From: JACMLD01 sp963705285
Lineage (GTDB): Bacteria; Bacteroidota; Bacteroidia; Chitinophagales; Chitinophagaceae
DNA: 64,000 nt
NCBI GenBank assembly: GCA_963705285.1
Contig: OY970066.1
Location: 806,001-870,000, forward strand
Reading direction: 5' to 3'
The notes beneath the pieces were generated by a model. The model saw only the letters and a list, made by a program, of their open reading frames with translations. It was not told where the DNA came from and did no database searches. A program made the translations under genes and the position numbers. Within the stretch, counting starts at the first letter, position 1, and each line of letters opens with the position of its first letter. Positions 47,001 to 54,708 of the stretch are shown piece by piece.

Positions 47001-47429
47001 CAACAGGTTGTTGCGCCGCACTGCATCCTGGTAAATGGTGGCGCACACATAAATATCCTGCAGGCCGTCGTTATTAATGTCTACCACTGCCACACCTCGG
47101 CACCATTTGCCGTTGCCGTCCACTTTTGCCACGGCGGTGATATCCTGAAATTTAAGGCCACCTTTATTGAGGTATAGTTGAGAAGGCACCTGGTTACCCG
47201 CAAAGTAAATATCCGGCAGGCCATCGTTGTTGAAATCCCCAATTCCTACGCCGGCGCCGTTATACATATTGGTAACGTCGAACGGGTTGATAGTATCGTT
47301 TTCTACGATGGCATTATTAAATTCAATGTGTGATTTCTCAGCTGTAACAAGCTGAAACAAAGGCGTTCTTGATTGGCAGGCCACCAACAGGCAGGCGAGG
47401 CCAACCATACATACACAATAGATTTTCAT
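44064..47429 (-). CDS. Large FG-GAP/VCBS and ASPIC/UnbV lipoprotein, 1121 aa
   Basis: The signal peptide ends in a lipobox (LACLLVACQS, Cys19). A series of FG-GAP repeats follows, each with the calcium-binding loop D-x-(N/D)-x-D-G-x-x-D (for example DFNNDGLPDIYFAG, DINNDGLQDIYV, DFDKDGWPDLLLAG). In the middle, about residues 520-600, lies an ASPIC/UnbV domain (GIGAWVEVYTGGQRQVVEH, HFGVGNVVTVDSVKVVWPN). More repeats follow to the C-terminus. A seven-bladed-propeller-like surface protein is likely, often linked to extracellular polymer use in Bacteroidota. There is no adjacent SusC/D pair. A divergent -7 box on the minus strand (47468-47461) lies 32 bases before the ATG. Confidence 0.9.
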   Translation of the reverse strand: MKIYCVCMVGLACLLVACQSRTPLFQLVTAEKSHIEFNNAIVENDTINPFDVTNMYNGAGVGIGDFNNDGLPDIYFAGNQVPSQLYLNKGGLKFQDITAVAKVDGNGKWCRGVAVVDINNDGLQDIYVCATIYQDAVRRNNLLYINQGNNADGVPVFKELAKEYGLNDDSYSSMASFFDYDNDGDLDVYITVNEIVENSNPSVYRKPITDGSWPSTGRLYRNTGSDSLGHPFFTNVSAQAGIGIEGYGHSACIADFNRDGWKDIFVANDFLSNDILYINNHNGTFTDRAAAYFKHTSANGMGSDVIDINNDGLADLIEMDMDPADNYRKKVLMSGYKYLDYQNNEVYGYQYQYVRNTLQLNQGARVAAGDTIGEPVFGDVGFYAGISSTDWSWAPVVQDFDNDGLRDIIITNGFPRDLTDHDFIAFRQKSFATKTKREVLAAIPQNKIKNYAYKNNGQLQFADVTNEWGFTTPSFSNGAAYADLDNDGDLDVVISNINDKAFIYQNNTVEKKTENAKFLNIQLTGDSLNRQGIGAWVEVYTGGQRQVVEHTPYRGFLSTVQPYLHFGVGNVVTVDSVKVVWPNQTMQVVKAVASGQTLRLEQKNATATYNWMQQHAAHPLFTEVTDRVNLYYTHKENDFIDFDIQKLIPHKLSEYTPVLATGDMNGDGLDDVVVGGSFGYGLSLFFQQSSGKFAEQALFAATASRQWEASGITLFDADGDKDLDMYIACGSNEAPPGATAYQDKLMMNDGSGHFAIDTAALPQNHTSKACVRVADIDKDGDLDLFIAGRCYPFNYPRPVTSTLLRNDSKNGQARFTDITNTAAAGFTNIGMICDAVFTDFDKDGWPDLLLAGEWMPLKFFKNDQGKFVDVSASAGINDKTGWWSSIATGDFDKDGDEDYIIGNLGENSFYKASAQYPVSVYANDFYKQNTTQCIITLYLKDHADGTLKEFTAHNRDDVVDQLPFIKKKFLTYATFGKASFDQLLTKEELKNSIKYTANYFSSSFVRNNGNGQFSIAPLQQMAQLSALGAMVTGDFDKDGNLDVCISTNDFGTDPANGRYDALNGLLLKGDGKGNFQPLSIQQSGIFIPGNGKGVAAIKNAKKQTLLLAGQNKGALKVFQLQ

Positions 47430-47460
47430 TCAGGAACATTCTGACATGATAGCAATAAAA

Positions 47461-47515
47461 CAAATGTATTGAAAAGCGGGAGGATTTTGCCACAAAAATA
47501 AATGGTATACATTTG
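47461..47515. promoter_or_regulatory. Divergent promoter elements
   Basis: On the plus strand TTTG (47486-47489) and TACATTTG (47508-47515), 18 bases apart, fit the Bacteroidota -33/-7 consensus 22 bases before the ATG at 47538. On the minus strand the same sequence CAAATGTA at 47461-47468 gives TACATTTG, 32 bases before the giant lipoprotein gene. The two transcripts start back to back. Confidence 0.6.
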
Positions 47516-47537
47516 GATACTTTTTTTAAAACAATAA

Positions 47538-47939
47538 ATGAATACCATGAAAAAATTACTCTTTTCGCTTTCTATTGCAGCCCTGCTTACGGCATGTGGC
47601 GATAGCGCTTCAAAAACAGAAGCTTCTGCAACCGATACCGGTTCTGCAACAAAAATAACACCGGCAGACAGTGGTGCTGCTGTGGCTGCATCTCCTGCTA
47701 CACCTTTAAAAGATAGCGTAATGCAGTTTAAAGGTGGTAAAGTGTTAATCAGTGTGGGCGGCGCATGGAGCGATCTTACTGCTGCTGTAACTACTACCAA
47801 TGGCAGAAAAGTAAGCCCTAATGGCGATGTGTCTAAAAACGGAAAAACAAAGAAGCTGGAAGAAGGTATGATGATTGATAAAGACGGCCAGCTGATGGAC
47901 AAAGATGGCAAGCCGTTAGACAATACCGGTTGGGAATAA
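47538..47939 (+). CDS. Small lipoprotein with DUF6799-like C-terminal domain
   Basis: 133 residues. The signal peptide (MKKLLFSLSIAALLTAC, Cys20 counting from the ATG at 47538) ends in a lipobox and is followed by a Ser/Thr/Ala-rich linker. The C-terminal 75 residues contain repeated short units (VMQFKGGKVLISVGGAW; TTTNGRKVSPNGDVSKNGK; MIDKDGQLMDKDGKPLD), the kind of 'x-x-x-D-G' turns seen in DUF6799. The function is unknown. Its promoter is well placed at 47486-47515, and a strong terminator follows at 47962. Confidence 0.7.
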   Translation: MNTMKKLLFSLSIAALLTACGDSASKTEASATDTGSATKITPADSGAAVAASPATPLKDSVMQFKGGKVLISVGGAWSDLTAAVTTTNGRKVSPNGDVSKNGKTKKLEEGMMIDKDGQLMDKDGKPLDNTGWE

Positions 47940-47961
47940 TAGTAACAAACGTATTAAAAGT

Positions 47962-47991
47962 AAAAAGCCGGGAATGTTTCCCGGCTTTTTT
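47962..47991. terminator. Bidirectional terminator between convergent genes
   Basis: AAAAAGCCGGGA (47962-47973) pairs with TCCCGGCTTTTT (47979-47990) around a 5-base loop, with T-tracts in both directions. It ends the small lipoprotein transcript and the DUF3179 transcript arriving from the other side. Confidence 0.85.
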
Positions 47992-49258
47992 ATTTGGTGC
48001 GGTATTTTTTTACATTGGGCTGAAAATTTTCCCACGCATGCCAGAACTCATTGTATGCCTGAACTGCGTTAAGTTGTTGGCCTTTGAGGGGGCCGGCAAT
48101 ACACAGGCCATCCATATTCCATACAGAGTGTGTATCCTGGTCGGTAAAATGATTGTCTTCTTTTACGTTGGGTTCAAAATTCAATACAGCGCCTTTTATG
48201 CGGCGGTCGTATACATGAAAAGTAGTGGTATCGTTTTCGAGCAACAGTAATACGGGCAGTGTTTGTAATGAATCCTGTATCAATCTTTTTTGTACCAGGT
48301 CGTTCCAGTCGTACGCCATAGAGGATGATTCATCTTTTACGCCTATTACCCAGCTTTTGCGCTGCCATGAACGGTAATCTCTTTTTACCAGGCTGCTCTG
48401 CATGGTGCCGCGGTCATAATCTTCTAACCTGAAATAACGTTCGTCGTACAGCGGGTCGGGTGCCATTAGTTTGGCATCGGGATGCTCACGCATCCATACA
48501 CTAGCCGTAACCTGCCAGGAAGGAATTTCCTTGAGCACGGTACCTTTTAGCGGACCGGCTATGGCCTCGCCGGTGGCCTGCTGCCACCAGCTTTTGGTGC
48601 TGGCATCTTCAAACACGGCGTTGAAATGATCCATGCCCACCAGCCTGAAAGATTCGTGACGGCCGCGTACCAGCGTGCTAAATACCCTGCCGGTGCGGCA
48701 TACTGTACAATAAGTAATCATTAGGGGCATATTGCCAACGGTATCAACCACCTGGTGGTGATAGCCAATTAATTGAATGGGATAAGCCTTTGCCTCCCCG
48801 TTTATGAAAACACCAATGACCAGTTTGTTTTTATCGGGGGTTTCTGCAATGGGCACAAAAGATTTGGTAGACGGCTGCTGAAAAATGGCATCGGCCGACA
48901 GGCGGTATTTAAATGCCAGGAACACAACTGCGTAGCCGGCAAGGGCAAGTGGCAGGCAAATTTTCTCCCAGCGTTTGCCGTACCTGAAAACTGATACCAA
49001 TGCAAACAGCATGATGGCGCAGATTACTATCCGTATCCAGGCAATATGCGTGCTAGTCCAGTAAGCAAAAGCCACGGTGTTACCACTTTGGCTACCGGGA
49101 AAAGGCATCACAAAGTATACGCGGCTTGCTTCGGCCAACAGTAAAATGAGCAGCAGTAATATGACAACGGTGCGATTAATGATAGGGGAAACGGTTTTCC
49201 GTACAGAAAAAGACGCATTTGTGTTGAGCGAAAGTATGGCAGCAGCAATTTGTTTCAC
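47990..49258 (-). CDS. DUF3179 membrane protein
   Basis: 422 residues. Three transmembrane helices lie in the first ~125 residues (IVIINRT..LLLLILLLAEA, IVICAIMLFALVSVF, CLPLALAGYAVVFLA). The remaining part is the DUF3179 domain, recognised by KLVIGVFINGEAKAYPIQLIGYH and MPLMITYCTVCRTGRVFSTLVRG (two Cys), then the C-terminal GAVLNFEPNVKEDNHF. The conserved cysteine pair suggests a redox or metal function, but this is not known. Convergent with the small lipoprotein gene; the start is ATG 49258. Confidence 0.85.
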   Translation of the reverse strand: MKQIAAAILSLNTNASFSVRKTVSPIINRTVVILLLLILLLAEASRVYFVMPFPGSQSGNTVAFAYWTSTHIAWIRIVICAIMLFALVSVFRYGKRWEKICLPLALAGYAVVFLAFKYRLSADAIFQQPSTKSFVPIAETPDKNKLVIGVFINGEAKAYPIQLIGYHHQVVDTVGNMPLMITYCTVCRTGRVFSTLVRGRHESFRLVGMDHFNAVFEDASTKSWWQQATGEAIAGPLKGTVLKEIPSWQVTASVWMREHPDAKLMAPDPLYDERYFRLEDYDRGTMQSSLVKRDYRSWQRKSWVIGVKDESSSMAYDWNDLVQKRLIQDSLQTLPVLLLLENDTTTFHVYDRRIKGAVLNFEPNVKEDNHFTDQDTHSVWNMDGLCIAGPLKGQQLNAVQAYNEFWHAWENFQPNVKKYRTK

Positions 49259-49365
49259 AATAGTGTTTTGGCATCAACGCTAAACCTGAAGATACTATAA
49301 ATATCTTGAATGTGGCAACGGGCCTGGAGTGGTTGAATGGTAGCTAGATAACCGATGTCTTCGAT

Positions 49366-49717
49366 AGATAACCGAAATCTGATTTCGCAGCTGCCAAACA
49401 GGTTAGGTGTTGCAGATTTCGGTTATCTGGTGGATGTAATTTATGGGCGGGGAACCCGAAGAACAGGATCAGATACCCGAAGTCTGATGCATTATAATTT
49501 GATCACCCAGAAGTTTTAGACTTCGGGTATCTTTTGTCGCGGGTAGATAACCAAAATCTAATCTCGCAGTTACCAAACAGCCAGGTGTTGCAGATTTCGG
49601 TTATCTGGTGGATGCAACTCGGCAAGATCAGATACCCGAAGTCTGATTAACTATTCTTCAATCACCCAGAATTTTTAGACTTCGGGTATCTCTGGCGCGG
49701 GTAGATAACCGAAATCT
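49366..49717. repeat. Alternating hairpin repeats, array 1 (A-B-A-B-A)
   Basis: Two related 15-base stems alternate. Type A is AGATAACCGAAATCT paired with AGATTTCGGTTATCT (49366-49380/49414-49428; 49545-49559/49592-49606, left arm with one change; 49703-49717 left arm only). Type B is AGATACCCGAAGTCT paired with AGACTTCGGGTATCT (49471-49485/49518-49532; 49630-49644/49677-49691). A and B differ at two stem positions. Linkers are conserved within each type (TTCGCAG in A; GATGCATTATAATTTGAT in B). The array ends 44 bases from the EamA gene's stop. Confidence 0.9.
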
Positions 49718-49760
49718 GATGTATCACTATCAGGTAAAAGCTAACAACTAACAGCTTCCC

Positions 49761-50624
49761 TTACCCGAGGCTCAACGCAATAATTCCTCCTAATATCAGC
49801 ACACTGGCAATAAGCCGGCGCTTGCCATCTTCTTCATTAAACACTTTTGATCCCATAAATACGCCCAGCAAAATACTCGTTTCTCTTGCGGGCGCCACAA
49901 CAGATAAGGGTGCATACTTCAGCGCTTCCAACACCAGTATATAAGCAGCAGGACTCAGAATAGCAATGGCTACAATTATCCATTTGTGCATTTTAATTTC
50001 GCGCTTCATTTCATCTTTTTGTCGCATCACAAAAGGCAATAGCAACACGGTACTGAACAGGCTGGTGGCCAGTGTAAGCACCAAAGGCGAAATGGCATAT
50101 TTCTTTACCGCCACCGCATCATTAAAACTGTACAATGCAATGAACAGTCCGGTAAGCAGGCCATAGCTTACCCCCGTCATTATTTTATGGTTGTTTTCAT
50201 TTTTGAAACTGAGGCCTGTTATAACCAGCACACCGGCAATGATTAAAAACAGGCCGGTAACTGAAACCAGCTTCAATGGCTCATGCAGAAATACAATAGC
50301 AGCAACAAACGATACCAGGGGTGCAGCGCCGCGGGCAAGCGGGTACACCACGGAAAGATCTGCATTTCTATACCCTTTCTGCAGCACAATAAAATACCCC
50401 AGGTGCAGCACAGCACTGCTCAATGAAAACCATAGTAAAGGCTGCGAAAAAATGGGTTCGTTGTGTTGAACGATAAAAAACAAAACCGGCAAATACAAAA
50501 TATTACTGGCCAGATATTGCAGCCAGATAAAAGCTGTTTTACCGTTTGTTTTTTTGGCCAGCAGGTTCCAGCTGGCATGAAGCACAGCTGCTATGAGTAC
50601 CAAAGCCAAAACATATAAACTCAT
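49761..50624 (-). CDS. EamA-family (drug/metabolite transporter) membrane protein
   Basis: 287 residues with ten hydrophobic helices in two repeats of five, as usual for EamA proteins (N-terminal VLALVLIAAVLHASWNLL to SFVAAIVFL; then VTGLFLIIAGVLVITGL, YGLLTGLFIALYSFN, and so on). A Pro-containing kink and the short loops are typical. The transported substrate cannot be read. Both ends of the gene are bordered by the alternating hairpin arrays at 49366-49717 and 50736-51076, so the gene plus its arrays may have moved as a unit. Confidence 0.88.
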   Translation of the reverse strand: MSLYVLALVLIAAVLHASWNLLAKKTNGKTAFIWLQYLASNILYLPVLFFIVQHNEPIFSQPLLWFSLSSAVLHLGYFIVLQKGYRNADLSVVYPLARGAAPLVSFVAAIVFLHEPLKLVSVTGLFLIIAGVLVITGLSFKNENNHKIMTGVSYGLLTGLFIALYSFNDAVAVKKYAISPLVLTLATSLFSTVLLLPFVMRQKDEMKREIKMHKWIIVAIAILSPAAYILVLEALKYAPLSVVAPARETSILLGVFMGSKVFNEEDGKRRLIASVLILGGIIALSLG

Positions 50625-50735
50625 ATTGGATCATTGAAATGCCGGGTATTACGTCTGCAAAATACAGGATTTTCGCCCAGTGCAAAATTAGTAGTTCAGT
50701 AGTTTGTTAATGACCGGGTGGTTGAAGGGTATGGT

Positions 50736-51076
50736 AGATAACCGAAATCTAATTTCGCAGTTATTAACCACGTGGTATTACAGATTTCGGTTATCTGGTG
50801 AGTGCAATTCATCAGCGGGATCAGATACCCGAAGTCTGATGCATTATAATTTGATGACACTGAATTTTTAGACTTCGGGTATCTCTTATCGCGGGTAGAT
50901 AACCGAAATCTTATTTCGCAGCTGCTAAACAGGTGGGGTGTTACAGATTTCGGTTATCTGGTGAGTGCGACTCGTTAGCAGGATCAGATACACGAAGCCT
51001 TCCATAGAATAGCCAGATTCCCGAAGTCTGATGCATTATATTTTAATCACCCTGAATTTTTAGACTTCGGGTAACT
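50736..51076. repeat. Alternating hairpin repeats, array 2 (A-B-A-B)
   Basis: The same A and B stems as in array 1: A at 50736-50750/50782-50796 and 50897-50911/50945-50959; B at 50823-50837/50870-50884; a degenerate B half at 50986-51000; and a B with mismatched ends at 51015-51029/51062-51076. The array lies 111 bases upstream of the EamA start. Order and spacing match array 1, which shows the two came from one source. Confidence 0.9.
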
Positions 51077-51215
51077 ACGGCATAGTCGAAACTAACAGCT
51101 AAAAGCTAATAACTAACTACTTCCCTTACCAAATATAATAAACACTTTGAAATACAAAGTGCTTTTCATATCTTTATTTCTTCAAGTATTTTGTCACCCA
51201 TCAATCTTATCAATT

Positions 51216-51431
51216 ATGAAACACAAACTTGCCATTGTCAGCGGCTTTGTAGTGGGCTTTGCCGGCTTTCTGCTGTTGTTCAAAGTTATCTTCCTTAATC
51301 GTATTGCGCCGTCAGACGAACTTGCGCCCGGTGTTGTAATGCTGGCCGCGAGCATTAGCGGAACCCTGTTTGCCTGGATAGGTTCCGTTATTTATCATTA
51401 TTTTGCAAGGAAGAGCAATTACAAAGTGTAA
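51216..51431 (+). CDS. Small two-helix membrane protein
   Basis: 71 residues from ATG 51216 (MKHKLAIVSG); an upstream in-frame codon at 51147 would add 23 residues with a second hydrophobic stretch. Two transmembrane helices (VSGFVVGFAGFLLLFKVIF and VVMLAASISGTLFAWIGSVIY) are separated by a short loop, and the tail is basic. No function is known. It sits between the hairpin array and the fucosidase gene. Confidence 0.5.
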   Translation: MKHKLAIVSGFVVGFAGFLLLFKVIFLNRIAPSDELAPGVVMLAASISGTLFAWIGSVIYHYFARKSNYKV

Positions 51432-51508
51432 TAAAATGAAATGGCCATTGCGAAGCACCGGCGTTCATTTTAATCATTGATTGCTCGTTATGCATAAAAA
51501 CGATTGCC

Positions 51509-52906
51509 ATGAACCGGAAAGCACTGCTTTGCCTTTTTGTACTGCTTGTTAACCTGCGCGTATTTGCGCAGCAAACTTATCACCCCACCTGGGCATCTAT
51601 CGACAGCCGGCCAATACCCGCCTGGTATACCGATGCAAAGTTTGGCATCTTCATTCACTGGGGGGTGTATTCTGTACCGGGCTGGGCGCCAACCGGCAGC
51701 GAGTATGAAGTGTATTCTAAATATGCCGAATGGTATTGGTATCGCCTGGTAGCCGATAAAGGAAAAACCGGCAATGCATTTCGCGATTACCACCTCAAAA
51801 CATACGGCCCTGCTTTTAAATACCAGGATTTTGCCGGTAGCTTTAAAGCAGAATTATTTAATCCTGATGCATGGGCCAATCTCTTTGCCGCTTCCGGCGC
51901 AAAATATGTGGTACTTACCAGCAAGCACCACGAAGGTTTTACGCTCTGGCCCAGTACGCAATCATGGAACTGGAACAGCGTAGACATTGGCCCCCACCGC
52001 GATCTGGCGGGCGATCTCACCACCGCTGTAAAAGCCAAAGGACTGCACATGGGTTTTTATTACTCGCTGTACGAATGGTTTAACCCGCTCTATAAATCTG
52101 ACCTTAATAAATATGTGGATGATCATATGATTCCGCAAATGAAAGACCTGGTTACCCGCTACCAGCCAGATGTATTTTGGACAGATGGTGAATGGGAACA
52201 CCCCAGCGAAGCCTGGAAGAGTACACAGTTCTTAAGCTGGCTGTATAATGAGAGCCCGGTAAAAGACCGCGTGGTGGTGAACGACCGATGGGGAAAAGAA
52301 ACACGCGGGCATCATGGCGGTTTTTACACCACAGAATATGATTTGGTGGGCGATCAAAATAGTAAAAATGTAAAACAAACCCGCGCGTGGGAAGAGTGCC
52401 GCGGCGTTGGCTTTTCCTTTGGCATCAACCGCAATGAGAACCTGGCCGATTACAGCAGTTCTGCAGACCTTATTCAAATACTGATAGAAAAAGTATCGCG
52501 CGGCGGCAACCTGCTGCTCGATATTGGCCCCAATGCAGACGGCAGCATACCGGTGATCTTACAGCAACGCCTAACCGATATTGGCGCCTGGCTAAAAATA
52601 AATGGTGAATCTATTTACGGCACCACTGCCTGGGAGCAGGCACCTGCTACAAAAAAAGGCGCTGAAATTTATTTTACCCGCAAAGGAAAAGATCTCTACC
52701 TGTTCTGCAATGCGCTTCCCGCTGCAGGGTTTGCAGTACCAGGGCTGCGTGCGTCATCTCGCATCAGCCTGCTGGGCTATACCGGCGCAATAAAATCTGT
52801 GTACAAAAACGGCGTATTGCAGGTTACCGCACCACCGGCTGCAGAAGCAGGCTATGTAAGCAAGAACAATCCGTGGGTGTTTAAGTTGAGCGGGGTGTTG
52901 GAGTAA
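51509..52906 (+). CDS. GH29 alpha-L-fucosidase
   Basis: 465 residues. The signal peptide (ending RVFAQ) is followed by the GH29 catalytic barrel with the family block KFGIFIHWGVYSVPGW, then YVVLTSKHHEGFTLWPS. The nucleophile motif DVFWTDGEW carries Asp226. Downstream are RWGKETRGHHGGFYTTEYD and the C-terminal LLLDIGPNADGSIP. The enzyme removes terminal alpha-L-fucose, probably in the periplasm or at the cell surface. It is shorter than many bacterial GH29 enzymes because it lacks extra carbohydrate-binding domains. Confidence 0.93.
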   Translation: MNRKALLCLFVLLVNLRVFAQQTYHPTWASIDSRPIPAWYTDAKFGIFIHWGVYSVPGWAPTGSEYEVYSKYAEWYWYRLVADKGKTGNAFRDYHLKTYGPAFKYQDFAGSFKAELFNPDAWANLFAASGAKYVVLTSKHHEGFTLWPSTQSWNWNSVDIGPHRDLAGDLTTAVKAKGLHMGFYYSLYEWFNPLYKSDLNKYVDDHMIPQMKDLVTRYQPDVFWTDGEWEHPSEAWKSTQFLSWLYNESPVKDRVVVNDRWGKETRGHHGGFYTTEYDLVGDQNSKNVKQTRAWEECRGVGFSFGINRNENLADYSSSADLIQILIEKVSRGGNLLLDIGPNADGSIPVILQQRLTDIGAWLKINGESIYGTTAWEQAPATKKGAEIYFTRKGKDLYLFCNALPAAGFAVPGLRASSRISLLGYTGAIKSVYKNGVLQVTAPPAAEAGYVSKNNPWVFKLSGVLE

Positions 52907-52970
52907 TGAGGTGTGAAGCGCTTGTCAACAAACTATCTTACCTAAAACTAAAACAAGTAATCGGATTGCT

Positions 52971-53276
52971 TCATACATCCAATTTACAGTTGCGCATCAC
53001 CCAACACGCCTCAATTAATTCCTCCACCCTCCTGTAAAAAAACAACCAGTCTCCTGCATCCCTTGCAGTAAAAATTTCTGCCTGTCCACCGGCAGTAGCG
53101 GCGGTAAGCAAATGCCATAACTGTTCTCGGCAGTCGGGCAGACTGTATGTTTCAAAAAATGATTCCAGCACAGCTGTAGGATTTTTCATTTCTTCTGTAG
53201 TTAATAGACTTGGCTTGCGTTGCCATTTTGGGTATTCAATTCTCTGTGGCTTTTCACCAGCATGTACTTCTTTCAT
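52971..53276 (-). CDS. Unknown protein divergent to an XRE regulator
   Basis: 101 residues from ATG 53276 (MKEVHAGEKPQ), the best-looking start; the frame is open to 53417 but that part overlaps the operator and divergent gene. The protein is helical in the middle (AVLESFFETYSLPDCREQLWHLL) and ends with ARDAGDWLFFYRRVEELIEACW. No family is recognised. It is transcribed away from the XRE gene, with a 24-base near-palindrome between them, so it is probably under that regulator. Confidence 0.5.
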   Translation of the reverse strand: MKEVHAGEKPQRIEYPKWQRKPSLLTTEEMKNPTAVLESFFETYSLPDCREQLWHLLTAATAGGQAEIFTARDAGDWLFFYRRVEELIEACWVMRNCKLDV

Positions 53277-53318
53277 ACCAAAGGATTTTTGAAAAAATGA
53301 AGATAAACTTAATTTCCT

Positions 53319-53342
53319 AATCTTGCCCGAACGAGCAAGATT
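53319..53342. promoter_or_regulatory. Near-palindromic operator between divergent genes
   Basis: AATCTTGC-CCGAACGA-GCAAGATT pairs in its outer eight bases on each side perfectly and in the centre partly. It lies 42 bases from one start and 33 from the other, an ideal position for a dimeric HTH regulator such as the XRE protein at 53376. Confidence 0.55.
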
Positions 53343-53375
53343 TATTTCCGGTAAAACATCCATCTTGTTACTACA

Positions 53376-53612
53376 ATGGATGACAAACAAGAAATACTGG
53401 AAAAATTTGGAGAACACTTAAAGCAAGTCCGAAAAAAGCAGGGGCTTACCTTGTTGGAAATTGAGGTTGCTACCGGTATCAGTGAAGGAAGTTTGTCGAA
53501 AATTGAAAATGGTAAAAAAAATCCAGCGCTTACCACCCTTGTAAAACTCTCGAAAGGAATGGGCATACCTCTTGCTAAACTGTTGTCATTATTTGATAAA
53601 GACAATAAATAA
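53376..53612 (+). CDS. XRE-family transcriptional regulator
   Basis: 78 residues. The HTH_3 domain spans almost all of it: EHLKQVRKKQGLTLLEIEVATGISEGSLSKIENGKKNP, then LTTLVKLSKGMGIPLAKLL. Short stand-alone XRE proteins of this kind often repress themselves and a divergent partner. A hairpin terminator follows at 53641-53684. Confidence 0.85.
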   Translation: MDDKQEILEKFGEHLKQVRKKQGLTLLEIEVATGISEGSLSKIENGKKNPALTTLVKLSKGMGIPLAKLLSLFDKDNK

Positions 53613-53640
53613 TTTCCTTTAATTGTTTGGGCGCTCTCCA

Positions 53641-53684
53641 GAAAAGGGAAGTTCCTTTGCTTCTGTGGTAAAACTTCCCTTTTC
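53641..53684 (+). terminator. Hairpin after the XRE gene
   Basis: GAAAAGGGAAGTT (53641-53653) pairs with AACTTCCCTTTTC (53672-53684). No T-run follows, so termination efficiency is uncertain. Confidence 0.45.
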
Positions 53685-53716
53685 GACGCTCCTCTTCATA
53701 TTAAAATACTTCTTAT

Positions 53717-54139
53717 ATGGCCAAAAGTAAACTGGCAAACATCAAAACAAAACCTACTACCGTTAACCCGGATAGTTTTATAGACAGCATTGCAGATGAA
53801 CAGAAGCGCAAAGACAGCCTGGTTATACTGGGCATGATGGAAAAAGCCACCAAAGAAAAACCGAAAATGTGGGGCAGCTCCATCATTGGTTTTGGCGATA
53901 AACGCTACAAAAGTCCCGCTACCGGTCGCGAAGTAGACTGGTTCATCATTGGTTTTTCACCTCGCAAAGCCAATCTAACTATCTATCTAATCAACTTGCA
54001 ACAACATGCAGCGGCGCTGCAAAAACTGGGTAAACATAAAACCGGTGGCGGTTGCCTGTATATTAATAAACTGGCTGATGTAGATAGTAAAGTGCTGCAG
54101 CAAATAATCACGCAGGGGGTGGTAAGTGGTAAGTTGTAA
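53717..54139 (+). CDS. DUF1801 protein
   Basis: 140 residues. It has the DUF1801/YdhG-like motifs: KPKMWGSSIIGFGDKRYKSPATGREVDWFIIGFSPRK near the middle and the C-terminal LYINKLADVDSKVLQQII. Such proteins are compact alpha/beta folds with unknown biochemical role. The N-terminus is Lys-rich. The gene is followed by the 97-base tandem repeats. Confidence 0.85.
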   Translation: MAKSKLANIKTKPTTVNPDSFIDSIADEQKRKDSLVILGMMEKATKEKPKMWGSSIIGFGDKRYKSPATGREVDWFIIGFSPRKANLTIYLINLQQHAAALQKLGKHKTGGGCLYINKLADVDSKVLQQIITQGVVSGKL

Positions 54140-54156
54140 GTGATAAGTCCTTTTAT

Positions 54157-54640
54157 CCCAGTTCAGATAATTATCGCACAGAGCCAGCAGAGCTTCTGCG
54201 ATCCATTGAGCAAACATCCCATTAATCCCAACAATTCCAACAATCCCAGTTCAGACAATTATCGCACAGAGCCAGCAGAGCCAACAGAGCTTATGCGATC
54301 CAGTTCAGCAAACATCCCATTAATCCCATTCATCCCAACAATCCCAGTTCAGACAATTATCGCACAGAGCCAGCAGAGCCAACAGAGCCTATGCGATCCA
54401 TTGAGCAAACATCCCATTAATCCCATTCATCCCAACAATCCCAGTTCAGACAATTATCGCACAGAGCCAGCAGAGCCAACAGAGCTTCTGCGATCCGTTG
54501 AGCAAACATCCCATTCATCCCAACAATCCCAACAATCCCAGTTCAGACAATTATCGCACAGAGCCAACAGAGTTAGCAGAGATCATCCTATAAATCCATT
54601 GAATCCTGCCAAATCCGGGTTCAGACAATCTGCGCATCTG
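54157..54640. repeat. 97-bp tandem repeat, about five units
   Basis: Units start at about 54157, 54245, 54343, 54440 and 54537 (steps of 88, 98, 97 and 97), with the fifth degenerate. Each unit begins CCCAGTTCAGA(C/T)AATTATCGC, carries a purine-rich CAGAGCCA repeat, then TGCGATCC, and ends in a CCCATT(A/C)ATCCCA stretch. ATCGCA and TGCGAT in each unit can pair as a hairpin. A translated frame through the repeats is an artefact of the array and is not counted as a gene. Confidence 0.9.
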
Positions 54641-54708
54641 CGGCAAAAATTTTATCTCAGCTTACCGGTACACAACCGGCGCAGCAACTAAAAACTTCAA
54701 ACTAAAAA

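Noticed and set aside
49366..51076. CRISPR array interpretation of the hairpin repeats
   Set aside because: Units are long palindromic stems with conserved linkers, not short identical repeats with variable spacers, and no cas gene is present.
54157..54640. CRISPR interpretation of the 97-bp tandem repeat
   Set aside because: The whole unit is repeated without variable spacers and no cas gene is nearby.
54140..54691. 183-codon frame across the tandem repeats
   Set aside because: It exists only because the repeat array happens to lack stops in one frame; the protein is a low-complexity repeat with frame-shifted unit translations and no start signal.
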